Assembly (NCBI GenBank): GCA_023458315.1
Contig: JAEXAH010000088.1
Location: forward strand, 1-48,683
Direction of reading: 5' to 3'
DNA: 48,683 nt
Source of the DNA: Pseudomonadota bacterium
GTDB taxonomy: Bacteria > Pseudomonadota > Alphaproteobacteria > Rhodospirillales > Magnetospirillaceae
Below, piece by piece: positions 1 through 7,756 of this stretch. The translations under genes and the position numbers were made by a program. Position 1 is the stretch's first letter, and each line of letters starts with the position of its first letter. The notes beneath the pieces are model-generated. The model searched no databases and was not told where the DNA came from. It was given only the letters and a program-made list of their open reading frames with translations.

Positions 1-282
1 GGCCAGACCGTCCGACAGGGCGCGATAGCCGTCGCGGGTGCGGCGGTCGCGGCGCGCCCGCAGCCAGCGGCCGGGGGCGCCGAGCACGGCGCGCAGCAGC
101 CGCAGCGCCAGGGCGCCAAGCCCCAGGACGGCCAGCAGGGCGGCGATGACCAGAGGCACCGGGGCGGTGATCTTCCAGCCCAGCCAGTGAATGACCGCCT
201 GACCGGGATGATCGGCCAGCCACACGGCCGCCGCCACCAGCAGGGCGGTGACGGCGACGAACAGGAAGAGGCGGCGGATCAT
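1..282 (-). CDS. hemY: HemY-like inner-membrane protein, N-terminal part (runs off the window)
   Basis: This is the first 94 codons of a minus-strand gene whose 3' end lies outside the window. Translation from the ATG at 282 begins MIRRLFLFVAVTALLVAAAV, a first membrane helix. A short loop and a second helix follow (about residues 44-65), then an Arg-rich stretch ending RDGYRALSDGLA. Two N-terminal helices followed by a basic segment leading into TPR-like repeats are typical of HemY proteins, which sit beside hemC and hemD in proteobacteria and are linked to late heme synthesis. The start lies 2 bp after the stop of the upstream hemD-mitofilin gene, so co-translation is likely. The TPR region cannot be checked here. 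Confidence 0.85.
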   Translation of the reverse strand, partial: MIRRLFLFVAVTALLVAAAVWLADHPGQAVIHWLGWKITAPVPLVIAALLAVLGLGALALRLLRAVLGAPGRWLRARRDRRTRDGYRALSDGLA

Positions 283-284
283 GA

Positions 285-2150
285 TCACTGCCCCGCGCCG
301 ACGGCCGCCACCACCTGGGCGGTCAGTTCCGACAACGCCTTGTTGGCGGCGATGCGGGCCTTGGCATCGGCCAGCCACGGCGCCGCCTGTTCGGCGGGAC
401 CGCCGCTCAGGCCCTCGATCTCGGCGGCGGCGGCGGGCAGGTCACCCACGACCAGCGCCGCCTGGGCGCGGGCCAGGATGGCGGCGGGCGAGGTTCCGGC
501 GGCATTGCCGTCCTCGCGCTCGATCGTCACCAGCGACGCCACCCGGTCCAGGGTCTGACGCCACCAGCCCTGTTGTTCGGGCAACACCTGGGCACGGATG
601 ATGGTCGGGGCCTGGGCGGTCAGGCGGGCGGTCAGCACCGGCAGGGTGGGAATGCCGGTGGCGGCGCGGGCCTTCAGCGTCTCCAGCGGCGCCGCCATCT
701 CGGCGTTGCCGCCCGCCAGCACCTTCAGCGCCCGCAATTCGCCGTCATAGGGCAGGGCGGCGGCCACCGCCTCGCGCACTTGTCCCACCGCCAGCAACAG
801 GGCGGCGGCCGAGGAGCGGCGGGCCTGCATGTCGCGGAACCCGGCCTCGACCTTTTCCACCCGGTCGGCCAGGCGCAGCACGGCGGCGGCATCGGCGGAG
901 GTGCGCTTGAGCTCGGCCACCGCCTTGCCCAAGCCCTCGACCTCCTCCACCAGCTTGGCCGGAACCTGGGGCTGCGCCTGAAGGGCGCGCAGGGCGGTTT
1001 CCGCCTGGGCCAGACGGTTTTCCAGCGGCGCCAGTTCCACCGGCGCCTGGGACGGCACCGCCAGACGGGCCTCCAGCGCATGCAGGCGGTCACGGGTGGC
1101 GGCCAGTTCGGCGGCAAGGTCGCCGCCCGCGGCGGACGGCGGCGACGGCAGGTGGGACACGCCCGGCAAGACGGGCGACGGCGGCAAATCCATCTCGGGC
1201 CGCATTTCCGACCACACCAGGGCGGCGGCCCCCGCCACCATCATCACCGCCACGGCGGCGGCGACCGGCATCCACGACCGGCCCTTGGCCGCCTCGGGCT
1301 CGGGCACGTCCGGCTCGGCGATCTCGGCGTCGGTGACGGAATCGGCCGGGGCGGGAATCTCGGCGCCAGGGATTTCGGCGGCAGGCTTGGTGCTTTCGCT
1401 CATGCTTGTCCTCGACACGACGGAATCGAACCGGCCGACAGCCAGATCCTGATCCAGAACCGCCAGCAACGCGGCCTGACTGGGCTCGGCGGCCACGCGC
1501 ACGGCCGCCCAGGGCAGCGCCTCCAACTCGCGGGCGACGTTGGCGCTCAGCGCGTAGGCCGTGATCGTGGCGGTTGTCCGCTCCAGACCGGCGGCCCGTA
1601 TCAGGGTAACAAAGGTGGCGGCGGTGCGGGGAGAGAAAAACAGCGCCAGCCCGAGGCCGCCACTGCGCAGGGCATCGGCCAGTTGGTCGGAAACCGCCTG
1701 GGCCGGGTGTGCCTCGTACAGCACCACCCGGCGGACGCTGAATCCGGCGGCGCCCAGATCGCCCGCCAGATCGCCCGCCACCACCGACCCGGCGGCGTGC
1801 AGGAAAGCGCCCGTTTCGGGCACGCAACGGCTTTTGACCAGGGCGGCCAGGGAATGGACGTCGCCGCCCGCCGCCTCGACCTTGCGGTATCCGGCGTCGC
1901 GCGCCATGCGGGCGGTGGCGTCGCCCACCGCCCAGACCGGCAGGTCGCGGTCGGGCAACAGCCGGGCCAGGGCGCGCACGCCATTGGCCGAGGTCGCCAG
2001 GATGCCCTGAACCCCCGCCGAATCCACCTCGGCATCCACGGGGCGAATGTCCAGCAGCGGCGCGACAGTGACGTCCAGGCCGCGCTGCCGCAATTCCTGC
2101 GACACGCCCTCGGCATCCTCACGCGGGCGGGTGACGAGGGCTGTAATCAC
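285..2150 (-). CDS. hemD: Uroporphyrinogen-III synthase fused in frame to a mitofilin-like membrane/coiled-coil protein
   Basis: One 621-residue frame holds two proteins. Residues 1 to about 249 are HemD, starting MITALVTRPREDAEGVSQEL; HemD cyclizes hydroxymethylbilane to uroporphyrinogen III. Residues 250-621 are a mitofilin-like (COG4223 type) protein. It has an acidic Pro/Ala/Glu-rich stretch, one membrane helix at about 293-313, a coiled coil at about 345-470 and an Ala-rich helical C-terminus. In many alphaproteobacteria these are adjacent separate genes, and the arrangement resembles HemD-HemX fusions elsewhere. Residue 250 is a Met (ATG at 1403) with GAGGA about 6 nt upstream, so the second half may also be made alone. 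No stop separates the halves. The gene lies between hemC (42 bp upstream) and hemY. Confidence 0.88.
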   Translation of the reverse strand: MITALVTRPREDAEGVSQELRQRGLDVTVAPLLDIRPVDAEVDSAGVQGILATSANGVRALARLLPDRDLPVWAVGDATARMARDAGYRKVEAAGGDVHSLAALVKSRCVPETGAFLHAAGSVVAGDLAGDLGAAGFSVRRVVLYEAHPAQAVSDQLADALRSGGLGLALFFSPRTAATFVTLIRAAGLERTTATITAYALSANVARELEALPWAAVRVAAEPSQAALLAVLDQDLAVGRFDSVVSRTSMSESTKPAAEIPGAEIPAPADSVTDAEIAEPDVPEPEAAKGRSWMPVAAAVAVMMVAGAAALVWSEMRPEMDLPPSPVLPGVSHLPSPPSAAGGDLAAELAATRDRLHALEARLAVPSQAPVELAPLENRLAQAETALRALQAQPQVPAKLVEEVEGLGKAVAELKRTSADAAAVLRLADRVEKVEAGFRDMQARRSSAAALLLAVGQVREAVAAALPYDGELRALKVLAGGNAEMAAPLETLKARAATGIPTLPVLTARLTAQAPTIIRAQVLPEQQGWWRQTLDRVASLVTIEREDGNAAGTSPAAILARAQAALVVGDLPAAAAEIEGLSGGPAEQAAPWLADAKARIAANKALSELTAQVVAAVGAGQ

Positions 2151-2192
2151 AGCATTCTCCCTAGCTTGTCCCTTTCCCCCGTGGGGAGGAGA

Positions 2193-3134
2193 TCAATGAT
2201 CGAAGAAGCCGGGTCCGGCGATGCGCTTCAGTTCCTCGCCCGCGTCGCGCCCCATGGCCGCCGCGTCGGCGGCCTTGCCCCGGCGGGTGGTGGCGTGGAT
2301 GGTCTGGCCGTCGGTGCTGACGATCAGGCCGCGGAACGACAGATCATCGCCGTCCAGTTCGGCCAGCGCCGCGATGGGGGTGCGGCACGACCCGTCCAGG
2401 GTCAGCAGGAAGGCGCGCTCGGCGGTGATGCGCACCATGGTTTGCGGACAATTCAGCGCCGCCAGGAACTTGTGCGCCGCTTCGTCGTCGGCGCGGCAGG
2501 TGATGCCGATGGCACCCTGGGCCACGGCGGGCAGCATGTAATCGGTGTCCAACGCCAGCGTCGCCTTGTCGGCCATGCCCAGGCGGTTCAGGCCCGCCAT
2601 GGCCAGCAGGGTGGCGTCCACCACGCCCTCGCCCAGCTTGCGCAGGCGGGATTGCACGTTGCCGCGGAAGTTCACCACCTTGAGGTCGGGGCGGCGGTTG
2701 AGGATCTGGGCGCCGCGCCGCAGGCTGGACGATCCGATCACCGCGCCCGGCGGCAATTCGTCCAGGCTGGCATATTTCAACGACAGGAAGGCGTCGCGCA
2801 CGTCCTCGCGCGGCAGCACGCACGGCAGCACGATGCCGTCGGGCAGCACGGTCGGCACGTCCTTCATGGAATGGACCGCCAGATCGATGCGGCCGTCCAG
2901 CATGGACTCGTCCAGTTCCTTGGTGAACAGACCCTTGCCGCCGATTTCCGACAGCGCGCGGTTCTGCACCAGATCGCCGGTGGTCTGGATGACCTGGATG
3001 GCGACGGCATCCTCGCCCGCCAATTCCGGCCAGGCGGCGGCCAGGCGGTCGCGGGTCTCGTGGGTCTGGGCCAGCGCCAGCGGCGAGCCGCGGGTGCCGA
3101 TGGTGAGGCGGGGGTGGTTTGCTTTGGACGTCAT
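2193..3134 (-). CDS. hemC: Porphobilinogen deaminase (hydroxymethylbilane synthase)
   Basis: A 313-residue protein, normal length for HemC, which joins four porphobilinogens into hydroxymethylbilane on a dipyrromethane cofactor. Visible motifs are IGTRGSPLALAQ near the N-terminus, KELDESMLDGRIDLAVHSMKD, GSSSLRRGAQ and NFRGNVQSRLRKL. The cofactor-binding cysteine lies in the loop LLTLDGSCRTPIAAL. The frame is open further upstream into the divergent tsaD, so the start was placed at the ATG beginning MTSKANHPRLTIGTRGSPLA, which matches the family N-terminus. It is the first gene of a minus-strand hemC-hemD-hemY run and is divergent from tsaD across 46 bp. Confidence 0.97.
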   Translation of the reverse strand: MTSKANHPRLTIGTRGSPLALAQTHETRDRLAAAWPELAGEDAVAIQVIQTTGDLVQNRALSEIGGKGLFTKELDESMLDGRIDLAVHSMKDVPTVLPDGIVLPCVLPREDVRDAFLSLKYASLDELPPGAVIGSSSLRRGAQILNRRPDLKVVNFRGNVQSRLRKLGEGVVDATLLAMAGLNRLGMADKATLALDTDYMLPAVAQGAIGITCRADDEAAHKFLAALNCPQTMVRITAERAFLLTLDGSCRTPIAALAELDGDDLSFRGLIVSTDGQTIHATTRRGKAADAAAMGRDAGEELKRIAGPGFFDH

Positions 3135-3180
3135 GGCCCTGGTGTTGTAGGAAAAGCCGACGGTTCTGGAAAGGATTTTC
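3135..3180. promoter_or_regulatory. Short divergent spacer between hemC and tsaD
   Basis: These 46 bp separate the start codons of hemC (minus) and tsaD (plus), so they must hold the 5' signals of both genes unless promoters lie inside the coding regions. On the plus strand GGAAAGGA, a few bases before the GTG at 3181, is a good ribosome-binding site for tsaD. No convincing -35/-10 pair was recognised. Confidence 0.4.
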
Positions 3181-4239
3181 GTGGTGCTGATCCTGGGTGT
3201 GGAAACCTCGTGCGATGAAACCGCCGCGGCGGTTGTGCAAGACGACCGGACCATCCTGGCCGACGTGGTGCTGTCCCAGCTGGAGGAACACCGGCCGTTC
3301 GGCGGTATCGTGCCGGAAATCGCCGCCCGTGCCCATCTGGAGCACGTGGACCGGCTGGTGGCCGAGGCCATGGCGCAAGCGGGCATCGGCTTCGACCAGT
3401 TGGACGCGGTGGCAGCCACCGGCGGCCCCGGCCTGATCGGCGGCGTCATGGTCGGCGTGATGACCGCCAAGGCCATCGCCCTGGCCGCCAACAAGCCGTT
3501 CCTGGCGGTCAACCATCTGGAAGGCCACGCCTTGACCGCGCGGCTGACCCACGACATTCCGTTTCCCTATCTGCTGCTGCTGGCCTCGGGCGGGCATTGC
3601 CAATTGCTGGCGGTGCTGGGCGTCGGCCAATACAAGCGCCTGGGCACCACCATCGACGACGCGGCGGGCGAGGCCTTCGACAAGGTGGCCAAGATGGTCG
3701 GCCTGGGCTATCCCGGTGGGCCGCGTGTGCAGAAGGCGGCGGAGAAGGGCGATGCCGCCCGCTTCGCCCTGCCGCGCCCCATGAAGGGAAAGCCGGGCTG
3801 CGATTTCAGTTTCTCGGGCCTGAAGAACGCCGTGCGCCTGCTGGTGGAAAGCCTGCCGCAGCCCTTGTCCGAGCAGGACGTGGCCGATGTCTGTGCCGCC
3901 TTCCAGGCGGCGGTGGCGGAATCGGTGGGCGACCGCACCCGCCGCGCCATCGCCGAATTCACCAGCCGGTGGCCGGACGGCAAGCATCTGGTGGTGGCGG
4001 GCGGTGTCGCCGCCAATTCCGCCTTGCGCGCCATGCTGGAAAAGGTGGCGAAGGCGGGCGGCCTGACCTTCCTGGCGCCGCCCTTGAACCTGTGCACCGA
4101 CAACGCCGCCATGATCGCCTGGGCCGGGGTGGAACGCTTTCGCCTGGGTCTGACCGATGGGCTGGATTTCGCGCCGCGCCCGCGCTGGCCGCTGGACCCC
4201 ACGGCGCCCAAGGCGCGCGGGGCGGGCATCAAGGCGTGA
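3181..4239 (+). CDS. tsaD: tRNA N6-threonylcarbamoyladenosine synthase subunit TsaD
   Basis: A 352-residue ASKHA-fold protein that transfers the threonylcarbamoyl group to A37 of ANN-decoding tRNAs together with TsaB and TsaE. It opens LILGVETSCDETAAAVV, the phosphate-binding signature of the family. The metal-binding pair is H112 and H116 in NHLEGH, followed by LLLASGGHCQLLAV. The late motifs VVAGGVAANSALR and LCTDNAAMIAWAG complete the fold. Start is GTG at 3181, with a second GTG at the next codon; GGAAAGGA just upstream supports it. It is transcribed away from hemC, and tsaB and tsaE are not in the window. Confidence 0.97.
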   Translation: MVLILGVETSCDETAAAVVQDDRTILADVVLSQLEEHRPFGGIVPEIAARAHLEHVDRLVAEAMAQAGIGFDQLDAVAATGGPGLIGGVMVGVMTAKAIALAANKPFLAVNHLEGHALTARLTHDIPFPYLLLLASGGHCQLLAVLGVGQYKRLGTTIDDAAGEAFDKVAKMVGLGYPGGPRVQKAAEKGDAARFALPRPMKGKPGCDFSFSGLKNAVRLLVESLPQPLSEQDVADVCAAFQAAVAESVGDRTRRAIAEFTSRWPDGKHLVVAGGVAANSALRAMLEKVAKAGGLTFLAPPLNLCTDNAAMIAWAGVERFRLGLTDGLDFAPRPRWPLDPTAPKARGAGIKA

Positions 4240-4306
4240 CCTTGCGCTTTCGGCCCGCGCCCCCACATTGGGGCGACTGAACATAGAAAGACGCGGAGCA
4301 CGCCCC

Positions 4307-5464
4307 ATGGACAATTTCGTCTTCCACAACCCGGTCAAGGTGATTTTCGGCAAGGGCCAGATCAAGGCGCTGGGCCGGGAAATCCCCAAGGGTGCGCGGG
4401 TGCTGTTCACCTATGGCGGCGGCTCGATCAAGGCCAACGGCGTACATGCTCAGGTGGTGGAGGCGCTGACCAAGGCCGGGCTGGAATTCCGCGAATTCGG
4501 CGGCATCGAGCCCAATCCCCGCTATGAAACCTTGATGAAGGCGGTGGCGCTGGCCCGCGCCGAGAAGCTGGATTACGTGCTGGCGGTGGGCGGCGGCTCG
4601 GTGGTGGACGGTTCCAAGCTGGTGGCGGCGGCCATCGATTTCGCCGGCGACCCGTGGGACATCGTGTGCCGCAAGGCGGCGCCCACCAATGCCATGCCGC
4701 TGGGCGTGGTGCTGACCCTGCCCGCGACCGGTTCCGAAATGAATCTGTTCTCGGTGATCAGCCGCGAGGAAACCGGCGAGAAGCTGGGCTGGGGCCATCC
4801 CTCGGTGATGCCGCGTTTCTCGGTCCTTGATCCGGAAACCACCTATTCCCTGCCCGCCCGGCAGGTGGGCAACGGCATCGTCGATGCCTTCATCCATGTG
4901 CTGGAACAATACCTGACCTATCCCGCCGAGGCGCCGTTGCAGGACCGGCTGGCGGAATCGGTGCTGTGCACCCTGGTGGAGATCGGCGCCAAGGCCATGC
5001 AGAATCCGCCCGATTACCAGGCCCGCGCCAATCTGATGTGGTGCGCCACCATGGCGCTCAACGGCCTGATCGGCCAGGGCGTGCCCCAGGATTGGGCCAC
5101 CCACATGATCGGTCACGAACTGACGGCGCTGACCGGCATCGACCACGCCCGCACCCTGGCCGCCGTGTGGCCGGGCGTGGTCGCGGTCAAACGCCCGGAA
5201 AAGCGCGCCAAGCTGCTGCAATTCGCTGCCCGCGTGTGGAATCTGACCGAGGGCGACGAGGATGCCCGTATCGATTCCGCCATCGCCAAGACCCGCGATT
5301 TCTTCGAATCGGTGGGCGTGCCCGCCGGTCTGGGCGGCTATAACCTGGGCGCCGACATCCCGGTGGCCATCGCCCAACGCCTGTCGGAACGCGGCGGCCT
5401 GCCGCTGGGCGAGCGTGGCGACATCGACGCCGACGCGGTGCGCCGTATCTTGCAGGCGGCCTGA
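4307..5464 (+). CDS. YqhD-like iron/zinc-containing alcohol dehydrogenase (NADPH-dependent aldehyde reductase)
   Basis: A 385-residue group III metal-dependent alcohol dehydrogenase. The nucleotide-binding motif GGGSVVDGSK is at about 95-104. Metal ligands are predicted at D193, H197, H266 and H280, in VDAFIHVLEQ, THMIGHELTALTGIDHARTL. This spacing is essentially that of E. coli YqhD, and the length is also close, so a cytosolic NADPH-dependent aldehyde reductase is the best guess; a butanol dehydrogenase label is the alternative. Upstream codons are open, but ATG 4307 (MDNFVFHNPVKVIFGKGQI) matches the family start and has GGAG upstream. It follows tsaD by 67 bp and ends at a structured repeat. 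Confidence 0.93.
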   Translation: MDNFVFHNPVKVIFGKGQIKALGREIPKGARVLFTYGGGSIKANGVHAQVVEALTKAGLEFREFGGIEPNPRYETLMKAVALARAEKLDYVLAVGGGSVVDGSKLVAAAIDFAGDPWDIVCRKAAPTNAMPLGVVLTLPATGSEMNLFSVISREETGEKLGWGHPSVMPRFSVLDPETTYSLPARQVGNGIVDAFIHVLEQYLTYPAEAPLQDRLAESVLCTLVEIGAKAMQNPPDYQARANLMWCATMALNGLIGQGVPQDWATHMIGHELTALTGIDHARTLAAVWPGVVAVKRPEKRAKLLQFAARVWNLTEGDEDARIDSAIAKTRDFFESVGVPAGLGGYNLGADIPVAIAQRLSERGGLPLGERGDIDADAVRRILQAA

Positions 5465-5469
5465 TCGCA

Positions 5470-5600
5470 TTTTCGGGCTGCCGCCCGAGCCCGCTCGGGG
5501 GCACAGCCCCCGATCCCCCAGTTTTCATAAGACTGGAGGGTTGGGGAGGCTGGCCTCCCCGACAGGGGCTTGGGGGCAGTCGCCCCCAAGGGAAAGCAAC
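5470..5600. repeat. GC-rich intergenic element with stacked hairpins, copy 1
   Basis: The spacer after the alcohol dehydrogenase holds CGGGCTGCCGCCCG, then a hairpin TCGGGGGC/GCCCCCGA followed by TCCCCCAGTTTT, then hairpins GGGGAGGC/GCCTCCCC and TTGGGGGC/GCCCCCAA. The first half recurs after hemW at about 48500-48545. The hairpin plus T-run could terminate transcription; the remainder looks like a genome-dispersed palindromic repeat. The family name is unknown to me. Confidence 0.65.
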
Positions 5601-5603
5601 GGA

Positions 5604-6038
5604 ATGAAACTCTATCCCCCGGTCCTGACCGCCGCCGCCGCCCTGTTCATGGTGGTGCTGGACCAATGGGCGCCGCTGGCGCGCATGGTGCCGCGCCATC
5701 CCTGGGGCGCGGTGGCGGCGGTGGCGGGGGTGGGGCTGGTGCTGTGGTCGGCCTGGGTGATGCGGCGGCGCGGCACCACACTGGACCCGCACGGCCAGCC
5801 CAGTGCCCTGGTCGTTACGGGTCCGTTTCGGATAAGCCGCAATCCCATCTATCTGGGGCTGGGGTTGGTTCTGGCCGGTCTGGCGGCAAGCTTGGGCAGT
5901 TCGGCGCCGTGGGGGGTGATGGCGGCCTGGGTGTTCGCCCTGAACCACCTGTTCATCGCCCGCGAGGAAGCGGCCTTGGCCCAGGCGTTCGGCGAGGATT
6001 TCACCACCTATAGCCATAAAGTCCGTCGGTGGTTCTGA
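5604..6038 (+). CDS. Isoprenylcysteine carboxyl methyltransferase-like membrane protein
   Basis: A 144-residue membrane protein of the ICMT/PEMT type. It has hydrophobic helices at about residues 4-22, 32-50, 80-95 and 97-118. The family core is TGPFRISRNPIYLGLGL, where RNP and the following Tyr belong to the S-adenosylmethionine-binding region, and a downstream REEAALAQAFGEDFTTY segment is also typical. Such proteins methylate a small lipid or isoprenoid-type acceptor at the membrane; the real substrate cannot be read from sequence. The start ATG 5604 has AAGGGAAAG upstream. It stands just before cobU (27 bp), but nothing links it to cobalamin synthesis beyond position. Confidence 0.82.
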   Translation: MKLYPPVLTAAAALFMVVLDQWAPLARMVPRHPWGAVAAVAGVGLVLWSAWVMRRRGTTLDPHGQPSALVVTGPFRISRNPIYLGLGLVLAGLAASLGSSAPWGVMAAWVFALNHLFIAREEAALAQAFGEDFTTYSHKVRRWF

Positions 6039-6065
6039 GCCACGGATTGTGGTAACAAGCCGGTC

Positions 6066-6587
6066 ATGACCACTATCGCTTCCACCACCCTGGTCCTGGG
6101 CGGTGCCCGCTCGGGCAAAAGCGCCTATGCCGAGGACCTGCTGAACGCCGGTCCGGCGCTGTATCTCGCCACCGGCCAGGCGTTCGACGACGAGATGGCG
6201 GCGCGCATCCGCCTGCACCGCGACCGCCGCGGCCCCCATTGGGACACGCTGGAGGAACCGCTGGAACTGGCCGCCACCCTGGACCGCGTGCTGGACCCGG
6301 CGCGGCCGGTGCTGGTGGATTGCCTGACCCTGTGGATCAGCAATCTGATGCATGCCGGGCGCGACGTGGATGTGGAAACCGGCGCGCTGTGCGAGGTGCT
6401 GGCCACGGCGCGCGGCCCGGTGGTGTTGGTGTCCAACGAAGTGGGCCTGGGGCTGGTGCCGGACAACCGGCTGGCCCGCGAGTTCCGCGATCATCAGGGC
6501 CGCGTCAACCAACGCGTCGCCCGTTCCTGTTCCCGCGTGGTGTTCGTCGCCGCCGGTCTGCCGCTTTTCCTGAAAGGTGCTCCATGA
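6066..6587 (+). CDS. cobU: Bifunctional adenosylcobinamide kinase / adenosylcobinamide-phosphate guanylyltransferase
   Basis: A 173-residue CobU/CobP protein. It phosphorylates adenosylcobinamide and then transfers GMP from GTP, giving adenosylcobinamide-GDP for nucleotide-loop assembly. The P-loop GGARSGKS is at residues 12-19. The family segment IRLHRDRRGPHWDTLEEP carries the histidine guanylylated in the second reaction. VDCLTLWISNLM, SNEVGLGLVPDN and FRDHQGRVNQ are further hallmarks. Its stop overlaps the cobW start (ATGA), so the two are translationally coupled. It heads a cobU-cobW-cobN run. Confidence 0.97.
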   Translation: MTTIASTTLVLGGARSGKSAYAEDLLNAGPALYLATGQAFDDEMAARIRLHRDRRGPHWDTLEEPLELAATLDRVLDPARPVLVDCLTLWISNLMHAGRDVDVETGALCEVLATARGPVVLVSNEVGLGLVPDNRLAREFRDHQGRVNQRVARSCSRVVFVAAGLPLFLKGAP

Positions 6588-7591
6588 TCCGTAAGGTCCC
6601 CGCCACCGTCATCACCGGCTTTCTGGGCGCCGGCAAGACCACCCTGGTCCGCCACCTGCTGGAAAACGCCGGTGGCCGCCGCATTGCCTTGATCGTCAAT
6701 GAATTCGGCGACGTGGGCGTGGATGGCGATTTGCTGGCGTCGTGCGGCGTCGCGGGCTGCACCGAGGACGACATCGTGGAACTGGCCAACGGCTGCCTGT
6801 GCTGCACCGTGGCCGATGAATTCCTGCCGACCATGCAGGCGTTGCTGGACCGCCCCAACCCGCCCGAGCACATCATCATCGAGACCTCGGGCCTGGCGCT
6901 GCCCAAGCCGTTGGTCAAGGCGTTCCACTGGCCGGAAATCCGCTCGCGCGTCACCGTGGACGGCGTCGTCGCGGTGGTGGACGCGGGCGCCGTGGCGGCG
7001 GGCCGCTTCGCCGACACGCCCGAGATGATGGCGGCGCCCGAACACGACAACCCGCTGGAAGAAGTGTTCGAGGACCAGTTGCTGTGCGCCGACATGGTAC
7101 TGCTGAACAAGACCGATCTGGTGGATGCCGCCGCCCTCGAGCGGGTGCAGGCCGAACTGGCCGAGCATCTGCGCCCCGGCGTCAAGGTGGTGCGCACGGC
7201 GCAAAGCGCGGTGGACCCGGTGGTGCTGCTGGGCCTGTCGGCGGCGGCCGAGGACGATCTGGCGGCCCGCCCCAGCCATCACGATACCGAGGAAGGCCAC
7301 GACCACGACGATTTCGAAAGCTTCGCCGTGACCCTGGGCACCATCGCCGACCCCGAGGCCCTGGCCGAGCGTCTGCACGCCGCCATCACCGCCCACGACA
7401 TCCTGCGCCTCAAGGGTTTCCTGGCGGTCGAGGGCAAGGCGGCGCGCCAAGTGGTGCAGGCGGTGGGCGCCCGCATCGAACGCTGGTTCGACCGCCCCTG
7501 GAAAGCGGGCGAGGACAAGCTGTCGCGTCTGGTGGTGATCGGCCAAAAGGGCCTGGACCGCGCCGCTATCGAAGCGATCATCGCGGGCTGA
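6584..7591 (+). CDS. cobW: CobW family GTP-dependent metallochaperone
   Basis: A 335-residue G3E GTPase of the COG0523 family. The P-loop GFLGAGKTT is near residue 10, the metal-binding CLCC motif lies in ANGCLCCTVADEF, and the guanine-specificity motif is LNKTD. A His/Asp-rich linker (SHHDTEEGHDHDDFES) precedes the C-terminal domain and probably binds metal. Neighbouring cobU and cobN support a role in supplying cobalt to the CobN chelatase. That role is established for CobW of this context, but the metal is not shown by sequence alone. ATG 6584 overlaps the cobU stop. A palindromic repeat follows before cobN. Confidence 0.96.
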   Translation: MIRKVPATVITGFLGAGKTTLVRHLLENAGGRRIALIVNEFGDVGVDGDLLASCGVAGCTEDDIVELANGCLCCTVADEFLPTMQALLDRPNPPEHIIIETSGLALPKPLVKAFHWPEIRSRVTVDGVVAVVDAGAVAAGRFADTPEMMAAPEHDNPLEEVFEDQLLCADMVLLNKTDLVDAAALERVQAELAEHLRPGVKVVRTAQSAVDPVVLLGLSAAAEDDLAARPSHHDTEEGHDHDDFESFAVTLGTIADPEALAERLHAAITAHDILRLKGFLAVEGKAARQVVQAVGARIERWFDRPWKAGEDKLSRLVVIGQKGLDRAAIEAIIAG

Positions 7592-7601
7592 GGACGGCAG
7601 G

Positions 7602-7722
7602 CATCCAGCCGTGACACGGATGAACACGGATAGGCACGAATGGGCACGGATATCCCATAATCATCAGTGCCCATCCGTGGGCGGCGCAGCCGCATTCGTG
7701 TCCATCCGTGTTACCGCTGGTT
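7602..7722. repeat. Palindromic intergenic element (ACGGATGGGCAC family), copy 1
   Basis: The left part carries CATCCAGCCGTGACACGGAT followed by iterations of ACGGAT and GGGCACGGAT; the right part carries the reverse-oriented GTGCCCATCCGTG and TCCATCCGTGTTACC. The two arms can fold into one long imperfect hairpin, with a small extra hairpin (GGCGGCGCAGCCG) inside the right arm. A closely related and more perfect copy lies at 29165-29277. It sits between cobW and cobN and encodes nothing recognisable. Confidence 0.85.
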
Positions 7723-7756
7723 CTGAAACGCACAGCACTCCGCGAAAGACCTTGTG

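Noticed and set aside
573..3218. Very long plus-strand frame (881 codons) over hemD and hemC
   Set aside because: It is antisense to two recognised heme genes, its translation is low-complexity Gly/His/Arg/Gln-rich, and it matches no family; it is a by-product of high GC.
7602..7722. Possible CRISPR array from the iterated CACGGAT units
   Set aside because: Units are very short, arranged as inverted arms of one palindrome, and there are no regular spacers or cas genes.
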